Of a stretch of DNA of 47,919 nucleotides, positions 41,749-47,919 are shown piece after piece. Source of the stretch: Lachnospiraceae bacterium. Its GTDB lineage: Bacteria; Bacillota; Clostridia; Lachnospirales; Lachnospiraceae. The stretch lies in NCBI GenBank assembly GCA_017438775.1, contig JAFRUR010000013.1, positions 1 to 47,919 on the forward strand. Direction: 5' to 3'. A program made the translations under genes and the position numbers. Under the pieces are notes generated by a model. The model did no database searches and was not told the DNA's origin. It was given only the letters and a program-made list of their open reading frames with translations. The first letter of the stretch is position 1; each line of letters begins with the position of its first letter.

Positions 41749-42411
41749 ATGGACATTCGGGAGATTTTGGAAAAATGCGATCACACGCTTCTGGCGCAGA
41801 CGGCGACGTGGGAAGAGATCCGCGCGATCTGTGACGACGGCATAAAGTACCGCACCGCATCCGTGTGCATCCCGCCCTGCTACGTGAAGCGGGCGAAGGA
41901 CTATGTCGGGGACAGGCTCGCGGTCTGCACGGTCATCGGCTTTCCGAACGGATACAGCACGACGGCCGCCAAGCTTGCGGAGACCGTCGACGCCCTGGAA
42001 AACGGAGCCGATGAGATCGACATGGTCATCAACATCGGAGAACTGAAGGCCGGCAACACCGGATACGTCCGGAACGAGATCCGCGCCCTGAAGGAGGCCT
42101 GCGGCGATAAGATCCTGAAGGTCATCGTCGAGACCTGCCTCCTGACGGCGGAGGAGAAGGTCACGATGTGCCGTCTCGTGACGGAGGCCGGCGCGGACTT
42201 TATCAAGACGTCGACCGGCTTTTCGAAGGCGGGCGCGACGTTTGAGGACGTCGCCCTGTTTGCGGAACACGTCGGTCCCGGCGTCCGCATCAAGGCGGCG
42301 GGAGGCATCTCGTCGATCGCGGACGCGGAAACATTCATCGGGCTCGGGGCCTCGCGCCTGGGAACGAGCCGCATCGTGAAGATCGTCAAAGCAGAAGAGA
42401 AAGGAGAATAA
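41749..42411 (+). CDS. deoC: Deoxyribose-phosphate aldolase DeoC
   Basis: Cleaves 2-deoxyribose 5-phosphate to glyceraldehyde 3-phosphate and acetaldehyde. The 220 residues form a class I aldolase TIM barrel; the Schiff-base lysine is Lys153 in [10 protein letters not shown], and a second conserved lysine is in [10 protein letters not shown]. It is 77 bp after pdp and 1 bp before deoD. Confidence 0.97.
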   Translation: MDIREILEKCDHTLLAQTATWEEIRAICDDGIKYRTASVCIPPCYVKRAKDYVGDRLAVCTVIGFPNGYSTTAAKLAETVDALENGADEIDMVINIGELKAGNTGYVRNEIRALKEACGDKILKVIVETCLLTAEEKVTMCRLVTEAGADFIKTSTGFSKAGATFEDVALFAEHVGPGVRIKAAGGISSIADAETFIGLGASRLGTSRIVKIVKAEEKGE

Positions 42412-42412
42412 C

Positions 42413-43117
42413 ATGTCAGTACCGACCCCTCACATTAATGCGAAAGTCGGCGATTTCGCCCCGACCGTTCTGATGCCGGGAGATCCGCTCCGCTCGAAAT
42501 TCATCGCGGAGAATTTTCTCGAGAATCCGGTCCTCGTGAACAACGTCCGCGGCGTGCAGGGCTACACGGGCACGTATAAGGGCAAGCGCGTCTCCGTCAT
42601 GGCGAGCGGCATGGGAATGCCGTCGATCGGCATCTACTCCTACGAGCTGTTCGCTTTCTTCGGCGTGGAGACGATCATTCGCGTCGGGTCCTGCGGCTCC
42701 TTTGACAAGGACCTGCACGTCCGCGACATCATCCTGGCGCAGGCTGCCTGCACGGACAGCACCTTCGCGTCCCAGTACCGTCTCCCGGGCTCTTTCAGCC
42801 CGATCGCGGATTTCGGTCTTCTGCGGAAGGCCGCGGACGCGTGCGAGAAGAAGGGCGTCCATTACAAGGTCGGCAACATGTTCTCGTCCGACAAATTCTA
42901 CGATGACGCGAATTCCGGCATGGACTGGGCGAAGATGGGCGTTCTGGGCGTGGAGATGGAGTGCGCCGCGCTCTACTGCAATGCGGCGCGTCTCGGCAAG
43001 AAGGCCCTGACGATCTGCACGGTCAGCGATTCCTTCGTCAATCCGGAGAACACGACGGCAGAAGAGCGCCAGACCTCCTTCACCGACATGATGGAGATCG
43101 CGCTGGAGATCGCGTGA
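42413..43117 (+). CDS. deoD: Purine-nucleoside phosphorylase DeoD
   Basis: Phosphorolysis of purine (deoxy)nucleosides, hexameric type. The 234 residues include MPGDPLRSKFIAENFL, ASGMGMPSIGIYSYEL, RVGSCGSF (phosphate site), GVEMECAALYC and the catalytic Asp in VSDSFVNPE. AAAGGAG precedes the ATG. Its stop overlaps the deoB start (TGATG). Confidence 0.97.
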   Translation: MSVPTPHINAKVGDFAPTVLMPGDPLRSKFIAENFLENPVLVNNVRGVQGYTGTYKGKRVSVMASGMGMPSIGIYSYELFAFFGVETIIRVGSCGSFDKDLHVRDIILAQAACTDSTFASQYRLPGSFSPIADFGLLRKAADACEKKGVHYKVGNMFSSDKFYDDANSGMDWAKMGVLGVEMECAALYCNAARLGKKALTICTVSDSFVNPENTTAEERQTSFTDMMEIALEIA

Positions 43118-44649
43118 TGAACAAGCGGGTATTCATTATCGTTCTGGACAGCTTCGGCGTCGGAGAACTCCCGGATGCGGGCCTCTGGCACGATGAGGGG
43201 AGCAACACCCTCGGCGCGGTCCGCAGCCATGAGGATTTCTACTGCCCGACGATGACCGAACTCGGACTGTTCAACATCGACGGCGTGGGCGGCGGCGTGG
43301 AAAAGCCGAAGGCCGTCTTCGCGAAGATGTCCGAGGTCAGCATGGGCAAGGATTCGACGATCGGCCACTGGGAACTCGGCGGCATCATCTCGCCCGAACC
43401 GCTCCCGACCTATCCGGAGGGCTTCCCGCCGGAGGTCATCGGGGAATTCGAGCGGCAGACCGGGCGCAAAGTCCTTGTGAACAAACCTTACTCCGGGACG
43501 GACGTCATCCGCGATTACGGAAAGCAGCACGTGGAGACCGGAGACCTCATTGTTTATACGTCCGCGGACAGCGTGTTCCAGATCGCCGCGCACGAGGATG
43601 TCGTGCCGGTCGAAGAACTGTACCGCTTCTGTGAGATCGCCCGGAAGATCCTGGTCGGAAAGCATGGCGTGGCGCGCGTCATCGCACGCCCGTTCACCGG
43701 GGAGTGGCCGTATACGCGCACCGCAAACCGCCACGACTTCTCGCTGGAGCCGCCGCAGGAGACCATGGGCGACCGCCTGAAGGCGGCCGGATATGACGTG
43801 ATCTCGGTCGGCAAGATCTACGACCTGTTCGGCGGCCGCGGCTTTACGGAATTCACCCGCACGAAGAACAACGTCAACGGCATGGAGGTCACGCTGGATA
43901 TCCAGGACCGTGACTTTACCGGCCTGTGCTTCACGAACCTCGTGGATTTCGATATGACCTACGGCCACCGGAACGACGTCGCGGGCTACGCGAAGGCCCT
44001 GACGGTGTTTGACCGCCAGCTTCGCGTCTTCCTCGGCAAAATGCGTCCGGACGACCTGCTGATCATCACGGCGGACCACGGCTGCGACCCTGCGACGCCG
44101 TCGACGGACCACAGCCGCGAATACGTCCCGATGCTCCTCTTCGGCCGGCATGTGCGGCAGGGACTCAACCTGCATGTCAGGGGATGTTTCGCCGACGTCT
44201 GCGCGACGGTCCTGGAGTACTTCGGCGTCGATCCCGGTGCGACCGCGGGCACGAGCTTCCTGCGCGAGGCGCTGACGGACGCCGCCTTCCTGCCGGAGGG
44301 CGCGCCGGACGACGATGCACTGTACGGTCTGGCACTGGAGGCGAGGAAGGGATCCTATCCCCGTATTCGCATTTTCAGGTCGGCGCGGCGCTCCTCACGT
44401 CAAAGGGGCGCGTGTGGACGGGCTGCAACATCGAGAACGCGGCCTATCCGGCGACGGTCTGCGCGGAGCGGACGGCCTTCTTCAAGGCAGTCAGCGAGGG
44501 CGAGAGACAGTTCGCGAAGATCGCGGTCGCGGGCGGCCGGGAGGGAGAGACTCCGGAGTTCTGCCCGCCCTGCGGCGTCTGCCGGCAGGTCATGTCCGAG
44601 TTCTGCGACGAAAACTTCATCGTCGTGCTCGGCGGGCCGGACGGCGTGA
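43117..44649 (+). CDS. deoB: Phosphopentomutase DeoB, reading into a fused cytidine deaminase start
   Basis: Converts (deoxy)ribose 1-phosphate to the 5-phosphate, feeding DeoC. The alkaline-phosphatase-type metal sites are visible: FIIVLDSFGVGELPDA, the active-site Thr in KDSTIGHWELGG, ITADHGCDPATPSTDHSREY. The DeoB fold ends near residue 385 (GTSFLREAL), but there is no stop codon: a short linker leads straight into LYGLALEARKGSYP, the first helix of cytidine deaminase. The frame then loses homology at a CCCC run (44359-44362) and runs on to a stop at 44647-44649 as Arg-rich out-of-frame sequence. The true product is probably a DeoB-Cdd fusion. Confidence 0.85.
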   Translation: MNKRVFIIVLDSFGVGELPDAGLWHDEGSNTLGAVRSHEDFYCPTMTELGLFNIDGVGGGVEKPKAVFAKMSEVSMGKDSTIGHWELGGIISPEPLPTYPEGFPPEVIGEFERQTGRKVLVNKPYSGTDVIRDYGKQHVETGDLIVYTSADSVFQIAAHEDVVPVEELYRFCEIARKILVGKHGVARVIARPFTGEWPYTRTANRHDFSLEPPQETMGDRLKAAGYDVISVGKIYDLFGGRGFTEFTRTKNNVNGMEVTLDIQDRDFTGLCFTNLVDFDMTYGHRNDVAGYAKALTVFDRQLRVFLGKMRPDDLLIITADHGCDPATPSTDHSREYVPMLLFGRHVRQGLNLHVRGCFADVCATVLEYFGVDPGATAGTSFLREALTDAAFLPEGAPDDDALYGLALEARKGSYPRIRIFRSARRSSRQRGACGRAATSRTRPIRRRSARSGRPSSRQSARARDSSRRSRSRAAGRERLRSSARPAASAGRSCPSSATKTSSSCSAGRTA

Positions 44650-44705
44650 AGGAGTACCGTCTGGGAGACCTCCTTCCGGAGATGTTCACGAAGGCGGACC
44701 TGTAA
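44308..44705 (+). pseudogene. cdd: Cytidine deaminase domain, -1 frameshifted from its N-terminus
   Basis: Codons 44308-44361 in the deoB frame encode the start of Cdd. From 44361 in the -1 frame comes the rest: PYSHFQVGAALL, the zinc motif TVCAERTAFFK and PPCGVCRQVMSEF, ending ADL at 44705. No start codon with a ribosome site exists for a separate cdd. A single added C in the CCCC run at 44359-44362, or a -1 ribosomal slip there, would give a continuous DeoB-Cdd protein of about 530 residues. The catalytic residues (Cys, Glu, two Cys) are intact, so the domain is probably functional if the frame is restored. Confidence 0.72.
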
Positions 44706-44722
44706 GCGCTTTTCAGACAGGA

Positions 44723-44760
44723 CCAAAAGCACCCGGGGAATGTTCTCCGGGTGCTTTTGG
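44723..44760 (+). terminator. Terminator of the deo operon
   Basis: A perfect 14-bp stem, CCAAAAGCACCCGG with CCGGGTGCTTTTGG, around 10 bases, followed by TTTCC. It lies 17 bp after the cdd stop. Confidence 0.88.
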
Positions 44761-44815
44761 TTTCCGGTCAGCCAAAGCAGGAGACCGGGCACATTTCGGC
44801 TTTCGGCAGGAAAAA

Positions 44816-44840
44816 AGACCGCGCAGAACCCGCGCGGTCT
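44816..44840 (-). terminator. Terminator of the LysR gene
   Basis: Stem AGACCGCGC with GCGCGGTCT around 7 bases. On the minus strand it is followed by TTTTTTCC, and it lies 23 bp after the LysR stop codon. Confidence 0.85.
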
Positions 44841-44863
44841 CTTTGCTTTTGAGGGATAAAACT

Positions 44864-45757
44864 TTACCGGTTCTTGTAGAACTGCACGAACTCGAGCACC
44901 GCGTTGGGCGTGCCGTTGTTCTTGGTGTGGACGAAGCCGATGGAGCGGCGGGTGATGGCGGAGGGGAGCTTGACCTCCACCAGGGCGCCGGACTCCAGGT
45001 CCTCCTTCACGAACTCGCGGATGACGCAGCCGATGCCCATGCCGATGCGGGCGTAGTCGATGATCAGGTCCATGGAGCTGATCTCCATGATGTGGCGGGG
45101 ATCCAGCTTCTGGCGGAAGAGGGCGTCGTCCACGTGGCTGCGGGTCATGTTGCCGCGCTCGAGCATCATGACGTTCGCGCTCTCCAGCGGGTCCGCTCCC
45201 TCGGGGGTGCGGGCGGAGAGGGAGCTCATGTATTCGGGCGTCGCCACGAACACGTCATGGATGTGCATGACTTCGTGGAAGTCGATGCCGCGCTTGGAGC
45301 GGGGCTCCGCCACGAGGCCGATGTCCACGAGGCCCTGGTCCAGCATGTCGAGGGTGCGGGCCGAATCCTGGCTCTGGATGGTGATCTTGATGTGCGGATG
45401 CTCCCGGATGAAGTCCTTCAGGTAGGGGATGAGCACATGCTTGCACAGGGTGGAGCTGGCGCCGATGCGGATCTGGCCGATGCCGAGATCGCGGATGTGG
45501 CGCAGTTCCTCTTCTCCGTCCTCGATGGCCTCGAAGGCGATGCGCATGTGGTCGTAGAGGAGGGAGCCTTCCTCGGTGAGCTGGACGCCGCGCGAATTGC
45601 GCAGGAAGAGAACGGTGCCCAGGTTTTCCTCCAGCCGGCTGATGGACTTGCTGATGGCGGGCTGGCTGATGTAGAGTTCCTTGGCCGCGCGGGAGATGTT
45701 CAGGGTGCGGCAGACCTCATAGAAGATGCGGTAAAGCGACAGGTTGTTCTGTTCCAT
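44864..45757 (-). CDS. LysR-family regulator divergent from leuCD
   Basis: A protein of 297 residues, with a winged helix at the N-terminus (LYRIFYEVCRTLNISRAAKE, SQPAISKSISRLEENLG) and an effector domain beginning near residue 90 (GQIRIGASSTLCKHVLIPYL). The ATG at 45757 has GGAAAGGA upstream; the frame extends back another 21 codons without homology. It is divergent from the isopropylmalate isomerase-like genes, with an LTTR-type palindrome between, so it is their probable regulator. Confidence 0.92.
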   Translation of the reverse strand: MEQNNLSLYRIFYEVCRTLNISRAAKELYISQPAISKSISRLEENLGTVLFLRNSRGVQLTEEGSLLYDHMRIAFEAIEDGEEELRHIRDLGIGQIRIGASSTLCKHVLIPYLKDFIREHPHIKITIQSQDSARTLDMLDQGLVDIGLVAEPRSKRGIDFHEVMHIHDVFVATPEYMSSLSARTPEGADPLESANVMMLERGNMTRSHVDDALFRQKLDPRHIMEISSMDLIIDYARIGMGIGCVIREFVKEDLESGALVEVKLPSAITRRSIGFVHTKNNGTPNAVLEFVQFYKNR

Positions 45758-45815
45758 TGTTTTCCTTTCCGGAACGAAGATTTGGCAGAGACCGCCGGGT
45801 AAACACAAAAATATC

Positions 45816-45836
45816 AGCATAACAGGCTGTTATGCT
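45816..45836. promoter_or_regulatory. Perfect LTTR-type palindrome
   Basis: Arms AGCATAACAG and CTGTTATGCT around a single G, 10-bp perfect arms. The core TAACAGGCTGTTA is a T-N11-A LysR box. It lies between the LysR gene and leuC, 20-40 bp upstream of the leuC -35. Confidence 0.75.
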
Positions 45837-45854
45837 TATTATGACTCTTATTTA

Positions 45855-45884
45855 TTGGTATTATAACCACACATTTGATAAAAT
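45855..45884 (+). promoter_or_regulatory. Promoter of leuCD
   Basis: -35 TTGGTA (45855-45860), 18-bp spacer, -10 TAAAAT (45879-45884). The leader is about 40 nt to the ATG at 45932. The spacing to the LysR palindrome fits activation. Confidence 0.5.
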
Positions 45885-45931
45885 GGCAATAACTATTTTG
45901 GAAAAGTCTGAGAAATTGGAGGCATTTTTCC

Positions 45932-47191
45932 ATGGGAATGACGATGACGCAGAAGATCCTCGCGGCGCATGCGCACCTGCCCGAAGTGACGGCAGGTCAG
46001 CTGATCGAGGCCGACCTGGACCTGGTGCTGGGAAATGACATCACCGCACCGGTCGCCATCCGCGAGATGGAGCGGATGAAGGTGGAAACGGTCTTTGACA
46101 GGGACAAGATCGCCCTGGTGATGGACCATTTCATCCCCAACAAGGACATCCAGTCCGCGCAGAACTGCAAGTGCTGCCGCGATTTCGCCGCAAAGCACGA
46201 GATCACCAACTACTTTGATGTCGGCAGGATGGGCATCGAGCACGCCCTCCTTCCCGAGCAGGGTCTCGTGGTGGCCGGAGACGCGGTCATCGGCGCGGAT
46301 TCGCACACCTGCACCTACGGCGCCCTCGGCGCCTTCTCCACCGGCGGCGGCTCCACGGATATGGCTGCGGCCATGGCCATGGGCAAGCTCTGGTTCAAGG
46401 TCCCTGCGGCCCTGAAGTTCGAACTCACCGGGTCCCTGCCGCCCCATGTGTCCGGCAAGGACGTGATCCTGCATATCATCGGCATGATCGGCGTGGAGGG
46501 TGCCCTGTACAAGTCCATGGAGTTTACCGGGGACGGCGTGGCCGCCCTGTCCATGGACGACCGCTTCACGATCTGCAACATGGCCATCGAGGCCGGCGGC
46601 AAGAACGGCATCTTCCCGGTGGACGACCTCACCCGGGCCTACATCGCGGAGCACAGCGACCGCGAGCCCGTCGTCTACGAGGCGGACCCGGATGCCGTCT
46701 ATGAGGCGGTGTATCAGATCGACCTGTCGTCTCTGGAGCCCACGGTGTCCTTCCCGCACCTGCCGGAGAACACCCGCACCTTCGATCAGATCGAGGACCT
46801 GAAGGTCGACCAGGTCGTCATCGGCTCCTGCACCAACGGCCGCATTTCCGACCTTCGGATCGCGGCGGAGATCATGGAGGGCAGGAAGGTCGCGAAGGGC
46901 CTGCGCGTCATCGTGATCCCGGCCACCCAGAAGATCTATATGGAGGCCATGGAAAAGGGCTATCTGAAGACCTTCATCGAGGCCGGCGCTGTCGTGTCGA
47001 CGCCCACCTGCGGTCCCTGCCTGGGCGGCTACATGGGCATTCTGGCGGAGGGAGAGCGCTGCGTCTCCACCACCAACCGCAACTTCGTGGGCCGCATGGG
47101 CCACATCACCAGCGAGGTCTATCTGGCCAGTCCCGCCGTGGCGGCGGCCAGCGCCCTGACCGGAAAACTGACGGATCCGCGCACGCTGTGA
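45932..47191 (+). CDS. leuC: 3-isopropylmalate dehydratase-family large subunit
   Basis: [4Fe-4S] hydro-lyase of the aconitase superfamily, 419 residues, the short LeuC/HacA class. Cluster-region motifs are [29 protein letters not shown] (first Cys) and [13 protein letters not shown] (two Cys). It is expected to isomerise 2- to 3-isopropylmalate in leucine synthesis with the LeuD subunit, but this class also includes homoaconitase and dimethylmalate dehydratase-type enzymes, and no other leu gene is in the window. GGAGG lies 9 bases before the ATG. Confidence 0.9.
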   Translation: MGMTMTQKILAAHAHLPEVTAGQLIEADLDLVLGNDITAPVAIREMERMKVETVFDRDKIALVMDHFIPNKDIQSAQNCKCCRDFAAKHEITNYFDVGRMGIEHALLPEQGLVVAGDAVIGADSHTCTYGALGAFSTGGGSTDMAAAMAMGKLWFKVPAALKFELTGSLPPHVSGKDVILHIIGMIGVEGALYKSMEFTGDGVAALSMDDRFTICNMAIEAGGKNGIFPVDDLTRAYIAEHSDREPVVYEADPDAVYEAVYQIDLSSLEPTVSFPHLPENTRTFDQIEDLKVDQVVIGSCTNGRISDLRIAAEIMEGRKVAKGLRVIVIPATQKIYMEAMEKGYLKTFIEAGAVVSTPTCGPCLGGYMGILAEGERCVSTTNRNFVGRMGHITSEVYLASPAVAAASALTGKLTDPRTL

Positions 47192-47209
47192 TCAAAGGAC
47201 GGGAGAGAT

Positions 47210-47698
47210 ATGGAGACAACGGGAAAAGTATTCAAGTACGGCGATAATATCGACACGGATGTCATCATCCCGGCGCGCTACCTGGCCATCCAGGACAAGG
47301 TCGAGCTTGCAAAGCACGCGATGGAGGACATCGACAAGGGATACGTGAAGGAAGTGCAGCCCGGCGACGTGATCGTGGCCGGGAAGAACTTCGGCTGCGG
47401 CTCCTCCCGCGAGCATGCCCCGCAGGTTTTAAAGACCAGCGGCTGCGGCTGCGTCATCGCGGAGAGCTTCGCGCGCATCTTCTACCGGAACGCGATCAAC
47501 ATCGGTCTGCCTATCATCGAGTGCCCGGATGCGGCCAGCGGCATCGGCGCCGGGGAGACGGTCAACGTGAATTTTGACACGGGCGTCATCACCGACGTGA
47601 CCACCGGCAAGACCTTCCAGGGACAGCCGTTCCCGGAATTCCTGCAGAAGATCATTTCCTGCGGCGGCCTCGTGGAGTACGTGAACGCGCAGCAGTGA
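47210..47698 (+). CDS. leuD: 3-isopropylmalate dehydratase-family small subunit
   Basis: Small swivel-domain subunit of 162 residues that completes the active site of the large subunit. Seen are [17 protein letters not shown], the substrate-binding loop [15 protein letters not shown] and the [20 protein letters not shown] core, all typical of LeuD. It starts 18 bp after leuC with GGGAGAG upstream and ends the operon. Confidence 0.94.
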   Translation: METTGKVFKYGDNIDTDVIIPARYLAIQDKVELAKHAMEDIDKGYVKEVQPGDVIVAGKNFGCGSSREHAPQVLKTSGCGCVIAESFARIFYRNAINIGLPIIECPDAASGIGAGETVNVNFDTGVITDVTTGKTFQGQPFPEFLQKIISCGGLVEYVNAQQ

Positions 47699-47740
47699 GG
47701 CGGGAAAGGGAAAACCGCTCCAAAACAATTGAGGCTTATA

Positions 47741-47762
47741 GGACAAAACGTGTTGGTAAAAA
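47741..47762. repeat. 22-bp direct repeat, copy 1
   Basis: Contains ACAAAACGTGTTGGTA and is identical to 47829-47850. It begins 42 bp after the leuD stop codon. Confidence 0.8.
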
Positions 47763-47800
47763 CGGCTGGAATCCTTGATTTTACTAGGGTTCCAGCCGTT
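47761..47800 (+). terminator. Hairpin after leuCD
   Basis: Perfect 11-bp stem AACGGCTGGAA with TTCCAGCCGTT around an 18-base loop, followed by a T-rich stretch but no clean U-tract. It starts within the end of the first direct repeat. Confidence 0.6.
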
Positions 47801-47828
47801 GTATCTTGTTTGAAAGAAGATACAGGGT

Positions 47829-47850
47829 GGACAAAACGTGTTGGTAAAAA
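47829..47850. repeat. 22-bp direct repeat, copy 2
   Basis: Exact copy of 47741-47762, 88 bp on. Weaker similarity continues into the following 25 bases (GGAA, TTGATT, TA in register). The window ends just after in TTTTGGAGG, a likely ribosome site for a gene outside. Confidence 0.8.
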
Positions 47851-47919
47851 GTCCGGAAAACGTTGATTCTATGCGGTAAATCTGGGTTATATCTTCCTTG
47901 AAAACCAAGGTTTTGGAGG

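Noticed and set aside
44184..44705. Independent cdd gene starting at the ATG at 44184
   Set aside because: That start lies within deoB with no ribosome site, and the first 60 residues are Arg-rich out-of-frame sequence. The real Cdd N-terminus is in the deoB frame.
1..47919. tRNA or rRNA genes
   Set aside because: No cloverleaf with a TTC arm and CCA-type end, and no rRNA core sequence, was found by eye; a covariance scan was not possible.

Overview
The window looks like chromosome from a strictly anaerobic, fairly high-G+C member of the Clostridia (Bacillota), probably a gut organism. Pointers are GGAGG-type ribosome sites, tightly overlapping genes, Mo and Se enzymes in place of aerobic respiration, Clostridia-type deo and leuCD loci, and a fatty-acid isomerase-like gene. 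The assignment to Clostridia is inference; I cannot name a genus. No rRNA, tRNA, CRISPR array or phage gene was seen.

Layout. 1-138: the 3' end (domains V and VI) of a group II intron. 164-5588: selenium block, with selD, a DUF3343 protein, a one-domain YedF/TusA protein and the YedE transporter on the minus strand, then divergent EF2568-type cysteine desulfurase and LysR genes. 5636-7340 (minus): TIM-barrel isomerase and MocA/YgfJ nucleotidyltransferase. 7716-11566: ACT-ACT-metallo-beta-lactamase protein, D-2-hydroxyacid dehydrogenase and FMN-dependent hydroxyacid dehydrogenase. 12085-18156: Na+/solute symporter, winged-helix protein and three-subunit molybdenum hydroxylase, bracketed by two near-identical terminators. 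18440-22316: ModE-like regulator, MoeA-like protein, MoaC, MoaA and a MOSC-MogA fusion. 22945-27872: XdhC, YqeC, YqeB, LysR, a membrane protein and a GNAT protein, flanked on both sides by unusual AT-rich arrays with an exact 13-bp period. 28300-32592: flavin reductase, then modABC and mop on the minus strand.

The first 32 kb reads as one supply chain. ModABC imports molybdate, Mop buffers it and a ModE-like protein senses it. MoaA, MoaC, the MoeA-like and MOSC-MogA proteins and MocA build molybdenum cofactor. YedE, YedF, DUF3343, the desulfurase and SelD supply activated selenium. XdhC, YqeC and YqeB mature the hydroxylase. This is the known orphan-SelD, labile-selenium hydroxylase trait, here unusually complete. 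The hydroxylase keeps the Arg and Glu of purine-type enzymes.

32830-40259 is a separate system: a Crp/Fnr regulator followed by a close relative of the FAD-dependent polyunsaturated fatty acid isomerase of Propionibacterium/Cutibacterium, a phytoene-desaturase-like flavoprotein, a ferredoxin-reductase-like flavoprotein, a compact acyl ligase, an acyl carrier protein and an acyl-ACP thioesterase. I read it as a candidate carrier-tethered pathway that isomerises and perhaps saturates unsaturated fatty acids. 40367-44705 is a nucleoside catabolic operon (pdp, deoC, deoD, deoB fused to a frameshifted cdd). 44864-47698 is a LysR gene divergent from leuCD. The right edge carries direct repeats that may belong to an insertion element outside the window.

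The strongest candidates for something undescribed are the 13-bp-period CRTAA arrays at 22549-22841 and 27922-28260, the fatty-acid cluster, and the deoB-cdd fusion with its -1 frameshift.
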